A DNA stretch of 64,000 nucleotides from Brienomyrus brachyistius (GCF_023856365.1 NC_064544.1:24838399-24902398); one strand, 5' to 3'. Counted from the first letter of the stretch, positions 10,678-20,604 are shown. Notes: generated from the sequence alone by a model not told the origin. Program-made: numbers and translations.

Positions 10678-10945
10678 TGTTATTTAAGAAAAACCGAAGA
10701 AAGCGGGTATTTATACAGATTTAAATATGCAAATATACAAAATTATGGGCGGGTCGGGGGTGGCTGTGGGCTTGTTCACGTGCGTGAAATTTCACGCTCA
10801 TTGGGATTTATAAAGGGAATGTGCATCAATCTGTGCTTACACAGTTTTATGCATCTGGATTTTTTCTTGTTTACGCACGTTCCTAGTTTTGTCCGTACGC
10901 CATGTTTTAGTGTAAATTCTACAGACGTTTTTATACACGAAACCC

Positions 10946-11545
10946 ATGGAGTTTGAAAAATGCTAGTACAACTTTGGTCTGATGAAACAAAAATTGAGCT
11001 TTTCGGCAATAAACATTCAAGATGGGTTTGCTGTAAAAAAACTATGGCTATAATGAAAAGAACCTTATCTCAACTGTAAAATATGTTGGGGGTTCTGTGA
11101 TATTTTGGGGCTGTTTTATCTCTAAAGGCCCTGGAAACCTTGTTAGGGTACATGGCATTACAGACTCCCTGAAATACCAGGATATTTTAATTCAAAATTT
11201 GGCTGACTCTGCCATTAAACTAAAACTGGACTGTCATTGGTTCTTCAAGCAGGACAAAACTAAAACTGGGCTGTCATTGGTTCTTCCAGCAGGACAATGA
11301 TCATAAGCACATTTACAAATCAAAATAAAAATGGTTAGCAGACCACAGTATCAAGCTTCTGCCATGGCCATCTCAGTCTCCTGACCTGAATCCCATTGAA
11401 AACCTGTGGGCTGAGCTGAAGAGCAGAATGCATAAGAGAGGGCCTAGGACCCTGGATGATCTGGAGAGATTCTGTAAAGAGGAATGGTCTCAGATGCCCT
11501 GCTCTATATTCTCCAAACCTTATAAAATGTTATAGGAAAAGATTC
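10946..11545 (+). pseudogene. Tc1-like transposase, C-terminal half
   Basis: The catalytic half of a DD34E Tc1-family transposase. Visible parts are SDETKIELFGN-like 'DETKIELFGNKHSRWVC', then FWGCFISKGPGNLVRVHGI, the second Asp region (WFFKQD / QQDNDHKH) and [18 protein letters not shown] with the final Glu. The segment 'actaaaactggactgtcattggttcttc' is tandemly duplicated (about 40 bp, 11216-11298), throwing the frame, and there is a stop in 'YKSK*KWLA'. The N-terminal paired-like domain is absent. It is not functional. Confidence 0.85.
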
Positions 11546-11622
11546 AGTGCTGTTTTACTGGCAAAGGGAGGTTTTACAAAATATTAAATGCTGGGGTGCC
11601 AATAATTGTGGAGGGCACTGTA

Positions 11623-11945
11623 CAAGGTAATAAAAGTGTCACATACATGTAAATGGGTGTGCAGACTTGTCTCAAATGGAAAAATCTCACTCCAGCCAGC
11701 TGGCCGAAGTGGACAACCCTGCATTTTATTTGAAATGTAAAATGTGCTGTTGTCAGCTACAGCTTGTTATTCCGTTTGCGTTGTTAATCCAAGAAATATA
11801 AAATGAATATGAAAAAAAACGTGTCACATTTTATATTTTTTCGAAATAGTAATAGGACTGCCAATACCCTACTGTAATAGCAATTAAAGTTATCAATTAT
11901 TTTGGTATTTATATTAAAACCCCTGTTCTTAGTTCCCTGTATTCT
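11623..11945. other. No feature recognised
   Basis: AT-rich spacer between the Tc1 right end and a LINE fragment. Confidence 0.4.
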
Positions 11946-12607
11946 TAGTTCCCTGCTTCCTGTTAGGTTTAGAGCTCACTTCAAAGTTCTATATTGTGGT
12001 CCCTATATTGTGGAATGGTTTACCAGCCTATGTTCAGGATGATAATTTGGTCTTGGTCTGTTAATCTGGACTGAAGACCCATTACTTTAGTTTAGCTTAC
12101 CCACAACCTAACACAACATAACTATGGCTGTTGGTGCTGCTGTGCATGTCATTTTTATCTACTATGCTTGTCCGTTTATGTGTCAATGCATGTTCTGACC
12201 ATCCATGCTCTCTGCCTTCCCACATGTCCGGATGGTGCCCGGGGTGACCTATATACTGTATCATCATTGGTGTAGCCTTCATGGCCACCTGACACAGCCC
12301 AGCGTGGAGAAAAGACTTATTGATGGACTTTGCCTTGATTCTTAATCATAGCTTATACCTCCCTTTTAGCAAGCAAGTCCACTCTGATGTTTTCAGTAAT
12401 GTTAATATGCCCAGGGGGTTGGGCAGCCAGTTCACCTTGGAGCCCCAGAAGTTTTTTCTCTCCTTACTTGGGAGTTTTTGGTTCCTCTCCTCCATTGTTT
12501 GTATCTCTCTCTAATGATGTTTTATGTATCGCAACACATCCATGTAAAGCACTTTGGGACGACACTGTTGTGAAAGGCGCTATAGAAAAATTAATTTAAT
12601 TGAATTA
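11946..12607 (+). mobile_element. LINE 3' end (L2-like), C-terminal ORF2 remnant plus 3' UTR
   Basis: It encodes the decayed C-terminus 'LWNGLPAYVQDDNLV..SGLKTHYFSLAYP' common to fish L2-type LINEs. A 3' UTR follows with 'gggcagccagttcacc', 'gggagtttttggttcctctcc' and 'gtaaagcactttggg..gcgctatagaaa', ending in AATTTAATTGAATT repeats. It is 5' truncated. The clade is inferred from the C-terminal motif, not an RT core. Confidence 0.6.
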
Positions 12608-13515
12608 AAACAAAACTTTTATTACCGGTGTGGGATTATCAGAATCAATACTTAAATCAATGAGCACTAAAATATATGACATAAACACGACTGTATTATG
12701 GGTTTTATGGCTTTTCTGGGGTGACAGTAACTCTGCTGTTGTGCGTATTACTGAATGTCCCATTATTTCCTTGATGGGTGAGCAGTATTTTAATATGATG
12801 GCCCATTAACAAAAAATAAATGTGTGATATGCCAAAGTATGTCACTGCTGGCAATTAAAGGAAGTTCCAGTGCACAGAACACAATCATGTAACACTCTGC
12901 CCACCGTGCTGGCTGTCCTGAACGCCCCAACAACACAGAAGTTATGTACAACACAACATTTATCACTGCACAGTAGGGGTGGTAATTGGCAGTGCTTCCC
13001 CCCGCGATATTATATGTGTGCTGATTTGATATGTATCACAATTTTTAAACAGATTTTGCTGAAGAGCATTTTGGGCCTACATTTAAAGTAAAGGCAGGGG
13101 CTGAAATGGTACAAGTATTAGTCGTGTACCTTTTGGTTACAACATTTTCAATTTGAAATGCGCAATGAAAGAAATGGGTGAAACCTAATTTCACAAGTAG
13201 ATGTTCAACATGGAAAACATTATGCTAATTGTGGCTTTCAGTTGGTTACAGCTCTTGCTAGAGAGCTCAAACACTCTCCCATATCACTTAAATCAGTAGT
13301 TTGGGAACATTTTGGCTTCCCAAAAATTATACCAACACTAGAGAGAGAGAGTAGATAAGATTAATAATGTCTGTCAGATTCTTTTTTTCCAAACGCAGAT
13401 ATTTTTTGGAATAAATCCAAAATGCTAACTCATTTTAGACAATCTGAGTGTGTGCTTTGCCAGGAGATTCAGACCAGGCTAAAAAAAATAACTAATGTTA
13501 AATTCACCAAATGTG

Positions 13516-13560
<45 letters not shown>

Positions 13561-13829
13561 GTACAGTAGCTCTTGTGTAATGTAGATTGTTGGCGGAGTC
13601 TGTGCTCTTCTGTTCATTTTGTAGTGTGTAAGTCCTGTTCTATAAAAGTAATTTTAAAAACACAAATGTGATCCAGTGTTTTCTAAATATTACATTACAA
13701 CAGCATTATAATGCTAAGTAACAGGCAGTGGGTTCAGATAACAGAATTACTGAAATTGCGAGTCAGTGAATTTGTTGCATATTGTAAATGGAAATACACC
13801 CATTTTAAGCACACGTGCTTAAATGCACA
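12608..13829. other. No gene recognised; contains an AT microsatellite
   Basis: About 1.2 kb of AT-rich sequence. The only structure I see is the (AT)n at 13521-13558. Confidence 0.5.
13521..13558. repeat. (AT)n microsatellite
   Basis: About 19 uninterrupted AT units. Confidence 0.95.
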
Positions 13830-13980
13830 TATAGTGCATTATAAATGAACACTTCATAAGGCAGTAATAATGCATAATATTCACAGATATAATGTGTTAT
13901 GCCTTTCAGAAATAGTTATAGCCATGTTTATAATGCTTCATGAGTGTATGATAATGCATTTTGAAAGTATTTATAAATTA
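13830..13980. mobile_element. Half of an AT-rich palindromic MITE
   Basis: It shares 'cataaggcagtaataatgcataa', 'gccatgtttataatgcttcatga' and the terminal 'tatttataaatta' with the fuller palindromic element at 54559-54931. Only one arm is well preserved. Confidence 0.45.
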
Positions 13981-14322
13981 CTAAAAATATGGCCTTAAGT
14001 ATTACAGGATCCCTGGAATCATTTCTTGAAGCTCCTAAACAGTAAAATTGAATGGAAGCAATGTTTAAACATTTTAAATAATGTTGAAATGAAGGTGTTT
14101 GGATAATTTTCCTGAATGAAAGCCAGAGAAGTAAGTGTTCCACTTGGATGTGCACTAGAAGCCTTTAAATCACCAGCCCAAATTCAGAACCACTTGAGTG
14201 CTCTACTGCTGTGCCAGTGCTTTGCGAATATGAAAAGTCTCACAAAGTGCTGGTGACCTGTTGCTAACACCAGAAAGCACAGGGCAACAGGCCAGGCACA
14301 CACTCAACAAGTGTACCACATC
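13981..14322. other. No feature recognised
   Basis: A spacer with no domain or repeat that I can identify. Confidence 0.4.
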
Positions 14323-14324
14323 TG

Positions 14325-14780
14325 TCACGCCCAGAGGGGCAGGGCAGGGCAGCCCTAGGCAATTAACCACTAATAAATAAGCTATATAAAGTGGAAGTAA
14401 CTTAGCGGGAATCGTGAAGTATTGTTGCCATGTTTATGAGCCATACCGAGCATCTCTTTGTCTTGTGTCTTCCCCATTTGTCCTGCCTGTCTCGCCTGTC
14501 CTGCCTTGGCAGTCCTGCCTACCCTGCCTCACGACCTCGTCTTGCCCTCCTGATCTGCCCTCCTCGTTTCTCCCAGCTTGTTGTCACCCCGTCGCATCTC
14601 TTCTTGTAGGACTGACCCCACCAGCTATCGACCCTTGACTTTTGACCCAACAACTCTACCGGACACCCCCTTTGGCTTTGGTTGTATTTAGCAGCTATTT
14701 TAAACAGTCGTTCTCTCGCATTATGGGGTCCGCCTCTTCTCTGTTCACCTGTCCTGAAAACATCTTTGTAGGGCACTCAC
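14325..14780 (+). mobile_element. LTR-like block, weak
   Basis: It starts TGTCACGCCC, has a TATATAAAG box at about 14385 and is followed by a C/T-rich transcribed-looking region. This matches the style of the other LTRs but not their sequence. No second LTR or target duplication was seen. Confidence 0.25.
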
Positions 14781-14844
14781 ATTGGCATACATCACAAGGC
14801 CTGGATTCACACCCTCAGTTGTTTGGGACAAGGAAAGTAAACTT

Positions 14845-15204
14845 CCATCCATCCATCCATTTTCCAAACCGCTTGTCCTACTGGGTCGCGGGGGATCCGG
14901 AGCCTATCCCGGAAGCAATGGGCACGAGGCAGGGAACAACCCAGAATGGGGGGCCAGCCCATCGCAGGGCACACTCACACACCATTCACTCTCACATGCA
15001 TTCCTACGGGCAATTTAGCAAGTCCAATTAGCCTCAGCATGTTTTTGGACTGTGGGGGGAAACCGGAGTACCCGGAGGAAACCCCACGACAACATGGGGA
15101 GAACATGCAAACTCCACACACATGTGACCCAGGCGGAGACTCGAACCCGGGTCTCAGAGGTGTGAGGCAACAGTGCTAACCACTGCACCACCATGCCGCC
15201 CCCT
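14845..15204 (-). mobile_element. Full-length V-SINE with 12-bp target duplication
   Basis: A complete 360-bp copy flanked by perfect GAAAGTAAACTT repeats at 14833-14844 and 15205-15216. On the minus strand it has a tRNA-derived head (A box 'tggtgcagtggttagc', B box 'gggttcgagtc'), the conserved V-SINE centre ('gtttgcatgttctcccc..tccggtttcccc..cagtccaaaaacatgc') and a (GGAT)n 3' end. Non-autonomous, transcribed by RNA polymerase III from the internal promoter and mobilised by a LINE. Confidence 0.93.
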
Positions 15205-15264
15205 GAAAGTAAACTTAATTATTATTATTATTCATCCATTGTTTACAATATCCATCCACTGCAG

Positions 15265-15945
15265 GACAGATGCACACACACTGATTCGGTATCAATACCT
15301 TTACGGGGACTCATTTCTATGGGGAAATCTCTAATCCTAGTTATGACAATATTCATCCCTTTCTCAGTCCTAAACTTAAACATAAGCAACCAAACAAAAT
15401 GTGAGACTTCTGGCATTTTTATTTTTTGATTGCAAACAAGTTTTTGTTACATTGTGGGGAACATGTGGCCCTTTATATGGGAAAAATACTAATGCTAACT
15501 ATGAGAACTTTAAGCCCTACTCAGCCCTAACCATACGTAACCAAGCAAAAAAACAAGAGTTTTTATTTTTTTCATTGCAGTCATAGATTTTTATATAATT
15601 GAGTTTTCCCTTATGGGGACGAGGGAAAAAAGCGGGTATTCATCACGTTGTGGGAACATTGTGTCCCCATAAGGTAAGGTATACCCGCTCACAAGCACAT
15701 ACAGACCTGTACTGATATCTTTGTGGGGCAAAACAACAACCTTAATCCCTGCCCAGACCTAAGTTTAGTTACATGTAACCAAACAAAATACAAGTCTTTT
15801 GGCATTTTTAGTTTTTTGATTGCAGTCGTAGTTTTGTAATTGAAAAAAAGGTCCCCACAACATTGAAATAACAGGTTTTTATCACATTGTGGAGACATTT
15901 GGTCCCTACAATAAAAATGTCCCCACAATGTAATGTATATCTGAC
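15265..15945. repeat. Tandem blocks of the 'gtccccacaatgt' fish repeat
   Basis: About three diverged units of 200-230 bp (beginning near 15265, 15470 and 15695). Each contains 'ggggac/ggggca', 'cctaa..aacc..aaccaaacaaaat', 'ttttggcatttttattttttgattgcag' and 'cattgtgggga'. The last unit ends in 'gtccccacaatgtaatgta'. No ORF. Confidence 0.6.
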
Positions 15946-16156
15946 ACCCCCCCCCCAACACACACAAACACAAACCCAAATGCATGTCTTGAGCCTATGG
16001 AAAGACATGACAAGGGGCAAAGTGCAAACTGGCATAGGCAGAGTGAAGATGAGAGGTATCTCTGCTATTCACCATTACAGATTATTATTAGTGTTGTTGA
16101 AATTACTGTTATTAATACTATTACTACTGCTGCTAATTGCTCTATACTGTAAATGT
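15946..16156. other. Poly-C/CA-rich and TTA-rich simple sequence
   Basis: A C9 run (15948-15956), 'acacacacaaaca', and a run of TTA/TTG trinucleotides at 16080-16140. No gene. Confidence 0.5.
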
Positions 16157-16480
16157 CACGTAGCAGGAAGAACGGAAGCCAAACATGGGGAAAATCAAAG
16201 GGGCTTTATTTAGGTAAAACGGCAGGCAAGGTAAAAGGAAAAGGACTATAGGGGGGCCAAAAACAGGGTAGGACGGTTAAAATAACACATGGCAGACCAG
16301 GGAGTGCGCGTGCCCACACAGGCAGAGACTACATTAGTGACAAAATGCCACAGCTTGGAGCTAAGATTAGGAATCCATCCATCATCAATAAAATATTCAA
16401 ATGCACACTGCCTGCAAGACCATAGCACAAAAATGGATGGCCGTGTGATTTATAGGAAACAATGAAAGGTACTTTAAATC
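16157..16480 (-). mobile_element. LTR-like block on minus strand
   Basis: Read on minus it ends '..cctaaataaagcccctttgattttcc..gctacgtgaca', with an AATAAA about 55 nt before a TGACA end like that of the other LTRs. The upstream part is not recognisable. Likely a solo LTR; boundary at the other end uncertain. Confidence 0.35.
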
Positions 16481-18256
16481 CAGAAAGGGCCCCATTCTGG
16501 GCCACCATTCAATAATCATGCAGAGGATATTGCCACTGTACCCTGAGCTGCTGTAATTGAATTTCTGCAGCTCAAGCCTCTTGAAAGAAGTTCATGCTTG
16601 TACAGAAGTCAGCCTTCACCATGGAGTACCTAAATGGTATGTACATGTATCTAGGAATGCAACGTCCTTTATGATAGACATACACAGTATAAAGAAATGG
16701 CTTTGAGATGGGTGAATACAGGCAGACTGTATGCCAGGTTGAGGTAAGAGCGGCACTGTGCTTCGGCCGCCATCTCGTCAGTCAGATGGTCTATCACAGG
16801 TTTCCTTCAAGCTCAGCTCACAGCAGCATAGTGTCACTTTCGCCTGTGACTAGAGGTGAGGCGCAGCACCCAGCAGGCAGTAATCTTAGCTAAACGAGGC
16901 ACATCGAAGAGGCTTTGGATCCACAATCACCCTTTCACACAAATTCCCAGACCTGTGCATGAATACAATGACGCTTAAAAAGAGAAAGTAAATAAAAAAG
17001 CAATTCAAATTAAAGGACACATTTTCAATCAAAATGAAAACAAGCAGACAACTGACTAATTTGCATTTTTTAAAGTAAGTTAATCCTGACCTTCAAAGTT
17101 TGAGAAAATGTGCATAATAAATAGGGAAACTGAAATGTCAGCACAATTATTTCCAACAGCACTGTGGAATGTAGCTCACCACAGCATAACTTGACCATTA
17201 AAAAAATTACATTTCAATGATTCGGCCTTTTATGTTCTGCCAAAACTGATTGAGAAGCCCTCTTTTCAAAAAGCTGCCTAGGATAACAAATATTATTTGG
17301 TCACAAAAGTGTGAAGTTTAAATGTCATTCCTGTCTCTGTGTATTACATGCTCTCTAAGAAGTGGCTTCATTACCATTGTTTTGTTTTATACGATGTGGT
17401 GTGCTTAACTTAATCCATAAAATTTACAAAAAACAAATGAGCCTATTCTTAAGTGTGTAAATTTAGGCTTTGGTTCTATATATAAACTTGGCAGCGTTAG
17501 CTTACTAGAGTACGGGCTTGCATTATTATAAGTAATTGTACATGTAACATTATATTACTATCACTTTTATAGGGAATCTTATTTTATCAGTACACAGAAC
17601 TCCTAAAACTCCCAAACTCTGAGATTATGTAGGAATGGCAAGAGGGGAAAATGTAGCATTCCCATAATATTTTCCATCATTCGCTGGAAGTTTTGGATGT
17701 TAATTTACTGTAAAATAACTTTGTTAATGCAACTAGTCCAATCTGGCTTTAATGAATCACTGCTAGCTGAATTATGTCAAGGTGAGCAATTATCATATTG
17801 AATTAAATTGCTAGAATATAATTACCTTTTGATATTGAATATGCTGACATATCTTCTATGACATTTTCTCAGTAAAGATTTAGTCTTGGTCAATATTTGA
17901 GAAACTACAGGATTCATTGAGTGTAACACCTGCAAAGGAGAACTTAAATCACAATCCTTGTGTAACCTAATCAAAGATCCCAAAATAGATTAAGCCATAA
18001 TTTTTTATGTTTGTCCCTGATCAGAAGAAATGACAAACAGTGAGTGAAGATTCTGTCCACTGGAAAAAGTGAGGGACAGGTCCGTGAAGTGAATGAAGCA
18101 TCCAGACTCCTGAGAAACAGCATTTATGGACCATAGATACTAGACCGTCAGAGTAACTGAGGAATGGGTTCATGAGGCCAATGAAGCATCCAGTCATATA
18201 TGGAGAAGAGGTACTGGATCATGGTTGTGAAAAACCTGGGACAGATTGGTTACAGA
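16481..18256. other. Long stretch without recognised feature
   Basis: About 1.8 kb of AT-rich sequence up to the target duplication of the LTR element. Longest frames are about 60 residues with no recognisable domain. Confidence 0.5.
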
Positions 18257-18261
18257 AGGTG

Positions 18262-18541
18262 TGTCATGCCCGGCTCGTCCGCTCCTCGTGTGTGCCACGC
18301 CCCCTAATTACCCACGTGTGATTTCCTGATCGTGCCCAGTCGTGTCTTGTTTCCTGCTGCCTTGTTCCATGTATTTAAGTTCCTGTTTTGTACTAACCCG
18401 TTGTCTGTCATTGATGTTTGTAAGCGTGAGCTGTTTCCCGGTCCCTGTCCTCGTATTAAACTCCCGTTTGCCCCGTATTCCTGCTTCCTGCTTGCCTGCT
18501 TGCCCGCACGATCGCAGCGTATCTCCGGCGCGATCGTGACA
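18262..18541 (+). repeat. 5' LTR
   Basis: It begins TGTCATGCCCGG and ends GATCGTGACA. It contains TATTTAAG at 18372-18379, GTCTGTCATT at 18403-18412 near the expected transcript start, and 'gtattaaactc' as a possible polyadenylation signal. It has one extra 8-bp unit (cctgcttg) compared with the 3' LTR. Confidence 0.95.
18403..18412 (+). promoter_or_regulatory. Putative RNA 5' end / self-primer
   Basis: GTCTGTCATT lies about 31 bp after the start of the TATA-like box (TATTTAAG, 18372), where transcription would be expected to begin. It is the exact reverse complement of AATGACAGAC at 18543-18552, just after the LTR. In Tf1 and sushi elements the transcript's own 5' end folds onto such a site to prime minus-strand DNA. 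Confidence 0.6.
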
Positions 18542-18542
18542 G

Positions 18543-18552
18543 AATGACAGAC
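18543..18552 (+). other. Putative self-priming primer-binding site
   Basis: AATGACAGAC, one base after the 5' LTR. It does not start with TGG and I see no tRNA complement, but it pairs perfectly over 10 nt with the LTR segment at 18403-18412. The same arrangement occurs in the copy at 43820. It overlaps the first ATG (18544). Confidence 0.6.
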
Positions 18553-18897
18553 CACAAAAAGAAAGGCACCCGGAGAGGGAAGAGGGTCCCTCAGGAGACG
18601 ATCCGTCTCGGCGCCTGCTCGCTCTCCAGGCTTTACCTCCCGACGGAGGACGAGAGGGAGGTACCCGCCCGACCTCCAGCCCGAGGGCTGACCACACGTG
18701 ACCCTGATCCCGTGTGGAAATATTGGCTCTCCAGTGAGGATGAGGACGAGGAGCCCTTCCTCTACCCTTACCCGGAGCCGGAGCCGATTCTTTCACCGCC
18801 CGTTTTCCCGGACATCGCACCACCTCTCGCCGCCGCTGGGCGCCGGAGAAGGAGGAGGAGACCGGCGATTGCCTGTCCCGAGGAGCTCCCTCCGTGA
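18544..18897 (+). CDS. Basic/acidic leader ORF of the LTR element (117 aa)
   Basis: It starts two bases after the LTR, inside the putative PBS. Residues 1-17 are highly basic (HKKKGTRRGKR), followed by an Arg/Pro part, an acidic patch at about 63-78 (SSEDEDEEPF) and an Arg7 stretch near residues 99-106. It ends at TGA 18895-18897 in the same frame as the long proline-rich ORF, which continues without further stops to 20604. Whether the TGA is read through, as at some retroelement gag-pol junctions, or is a simple nonsense mutation cannot be told from one copy. The copy at 43973 starts MTDCKKRE, so the start is shared. No gag zinc knuckle is visible. Confidence 0.5.
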   Translation: MTDHKKKGTRRGKRVPQETIRLGACSLSRLYLPTEDEREVPARPPARGLTTRDPDPVWKYWLSSEDEDEEPFLYPYPEPEPILSPPVFPDIAPPLAAAGRRRRRRRPAIACPEELPP

Positions 18898-18975
18898 GCG
18901 CCCACGGACACACAGCTCTCTCCCCCTGCAGTAACCACCCCGGAGGCGCTACCCGCGCCTCACCTAGGGAAGCCG

Positions 18976-20604
18976 GTGAACTGCGCCTCCCAGTTCTTTG
19001 CCCTCCAGGGGTTGTTCTGGAGGATCTGGGGGGAACTGGTCCCTCCAGTAAGTCCGGAGGTAACGGAGCTTACGGAGCGACTCCAGATGAGCTTTGCGGC
19101 GTTTACTCCGGCTTCCGACCTAAAAGAGCTGGAGAGTATGGCAGAGGACGTGCGGCAGCTCCTCCAGCTCCAGAGGGCTGCGGTCCCCGCTCCCGTGCAG
19201 CCGCCATTGCCGGCGGACCCAGCTCCCGTGCAGCCGCCATTGCCGGCGGACCCAGCTCCCGTGCAGCCGCCATTGCCGGCGGACCCAGCTCCCGTGCAGC
19301 CGCCGCTGCCTGCGCAGCCGCCTTCGCTGCCGCCGATGCCTGCGCAGCCCCCTTCGCTGCCTGCGCAGCCCCCTTCGCTGCCTGCGCAGCCCCCTTCGCT
19401 GCCTGCACAGCCCCCACTGCAGCCACCTGCAGCTCCAGGGCAGGCGCCCCCACTGCAGCCACCTGCAGCTCCAGGGCAGGCGCCCCCACTGCAGCCACCT
19501 GCAGCTCCAGGGCCGGCGCCCCCACTGCAGCCACCTGCAGCTCCAGGGCAGGCGCCCCCTGACCGCGCTCCAAGTCCTGACCGCGCTCCAGCGGCTCCCG
19601 GGCCAGCGCCCCCACAGCCGGCTAACCGCGTTCCAGTCCCTGACCGCGTTCCAGTCCCTGACCGCGTTCCTGTCCCAGCTCCAGAGGCGCCCCCTCCGCC
19701 TGCAGCAGCTCCAGAGGCGCCCCCTCCGCCTGCAGCAGCTCCAGAGGCGCCCCCTCCGCCTGCAGCAGCTCCAGCTCCTGTCCCTTCTCCCCCTGTGACG
19801 TTACCCTCGCCCCAGCGACCTCGACCCCGAGCGAGGGTCGTTATGTCTGTGTCCCGCAGGGGAAGGGGACACAGACGCAGGGCTGGGGTCCCGCCCGCCC
19901 TGCCCCCTGGCTCGCCCTCCCTCGCCTGCGCTCTGGCTCGGTTGGCGCCTGCGGGTCCTGGCCCTCCGGGTCGGCTGTCGCCTGCGGGTGCCCCTCCGGT
20001 GCCTCGTCGCCCCGCCTCGCTCCCCTCTCCAGAGCCTGGTCGGTCGCCTGCGGGCTCCCCGACGGCGGCTCCTCGGTTGCCTGCGGGGCCCCTACCTCCG
20101 GCCCTCCACCGGACGTCGCCACCTGCTGCGGCTCCCCCCTCCTCCGGGCCTTCGCCGTGGGCCCCTCCTGCTCCCTCGTCCCCTTCCCCGGTGCTCCCTC
20201 CTGCTCCCTCCCTGGCCCCTCCGCGGGTCCCTCGCCCTGCCTCCTCGGCCCCTCCGAGGTCCCCTCCGGCTCCGGCCTCCCGTCGCCCGCTGGGGCTCCC
20301 TCGGGCTCCCCTTCCTTCCTCCTCCTTCTCTCCCTTCTTTCCTGTCTCTGTCCCGCCTGTCTTTGTTCCTCCTCCTGCCTTTGTCCCGCCGTCCTCTGTT
20401 CCTGGTCCCTTTGTTCTGCCCCGCTCTGTTCCTGGTTTCCCGTCGTTCCCTCCCGTCACTCCCGCTCCTTTTGTTCCGCCTGTTCCCTCTGTTTCTCCCT
20501 TTCTGGTCTGTCTCTCCGCTTTCCCGGCCCTTTGTCAGCTCCTGTCATATGTTCTGTCTCTTGCCTTGTTTTGTGCTTCGGTCCTGTTCCCCGTCGTGCG
20601 TTAA
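18976..20604 (+). CDS. Proline-rich repeat ORF of the LTR element (up to 542 aa)
   Basis: Open in the same frame as the 117-aa ORF; the frame is open from 18898 and the first ATG is 18976. Residues 20-65 look globular and helical (PEVTELTERLQMSFAAFTP, LKELESMAEDVRQLLQLQR), then tandem Pro/Ala repeats: PAPVQPPLPAD x4, AQPPSLP x4, APGQAPPLQPPA x4, RVPVPD x3, APEAPPPPAA x3. A basic GRGHRRRAGVPP block near residue 300 is conserved in the second element. The tail is Pro/Ser-rich and ends in a hydrophobic segment (LLSYVLSLALFCASVLFPVV). The opposite strand is also open over long parts because of GC-rich codon-periodic repeats. Function unknown; it could be a remnant gag-like N-terminus with expanded linkers. 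Confidence 0.45.
   Translation: MNCASQFFALQGLFWRIWGELVPPVSPEVTELTERLQMSFAAFTPASDLKELESMAEDVRQLLQLQRAAVPAPVQPPLPADPAPVQPPLPADPAPVQPPLPADPAPVQPPLPAQPPSLPPMPAQPPSLPAQPPSLPAQPPSLPAQPPLQPPAAPGQAPPLQPPAAPGQAPPLQPPAAPGPAPPLQPPAAPGQAPPDRAPSPDRAPAAPGPAPPQPANRVPVPDRVPVPDRVPVPAPEAPPPPAAAPEAPPPPAAAPEAPPPPAAAPAPVPSPPVTLPSPQRPRPRARVVMSVSRRGRGHRRRAGVPPALPPGSPSLACALARLAPAGPGPPGRLSPAGAPPVPRRPASLPSPEPGRSPAGSPTAAPRLPAGPLPPALHRTSPPAAAPPSSGPSPWAPPAPSSPSPVLPPAPSLAPPRVPRPASSAPPRSPPAPASRRPLGLPRAPLPSSSFSPFFPVSVPPVFVPPPAFVPPSSVPGPFVLPRSVPGFPSFPPVTPAPFVPPVPSVSPFLVCLSAFPALCQLLSYVLSLALFCASVLFPVVR
19187..19775 (+). repeat. Five short tandem-repeat arrays inside the ORF
   Basis: Successive arrays of about 33 bp (x4, 19187-19310), 21 bp (x4, to about 19412), 36 bp (x4, to about 19558), 18 bp (x3, 19625-19672) and 30 bp (x3, 19679-19770). 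All unit lengths are multiples of three, so the reading frame survives copy-number change. Confidence 0.85.

Larger units (their letters stand above)
7111..10945 (+). mobile_element. PIF/Harbinger transposon with transposase and Myb-like gene
   Basis: The inverted ends are GGGCCTCATGTATAAA at 7111 and, reversed, GGGTTTCGTGTATAAA from 10945. Both ends are followed by repeated 'tacgcacg / cgtacgc' motifs, as seen in Harbinger termini. Inside are the two genes expected of the superfamily: a HARBI1-like DDE transposase on plus and a Myb/SANT-like gene on minus, arranged tail to tail. Removing the 1.23-kb retroelement at 7903-9130 gives about 2.6 kb, a normal autonomous size. A 3-bp target duplication is not evident. 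Confidence 0.8.
6992..11620 (+). mobile_element. Tc1-like transposon split by a Harbinger insertion
   Basis: The left end is TA|CAGTGCCCTCCAC (TA at 6990-6991). The right end is GTGGAGGGCACTG|TA (TA at 11621-11622). These perfect 13-bp inverted termini and the TA duplication define a Tc1/mariner element. Only about 120 bp of the left arm (to 7110) and the 3' half of the transposase (10946 onward) remain; the middle is replaced by a PIF/Harbinger element. The N-terminal half of the transposase is missing, so part of the Tc1 copy was deleted before or during the nesting. Confidence 0.85.

Noticed and set aside
7111..10945. Harbinger target duplication of 3 bp (TWA)
   Set aside because: Flanks CTG and ATG do not match, so I do not claim it; end mutations or a shifted boundary are possible.
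15265..15945. CRISPR-like array
   Set aside because: Units are long, diverged and contiguous, without short identical repeats or spacers; also a vertebrate genome.
18894..19562. 222-aa plus-strand frame and the 499-aa minus-strand frame at 18960-20459 as separate genes
   Set aside because: Both are by-products of GC-rich tandem repeats with period divisible by three, which stay open in several frames. Only the frame starting at the LTR is shared with the sister element.
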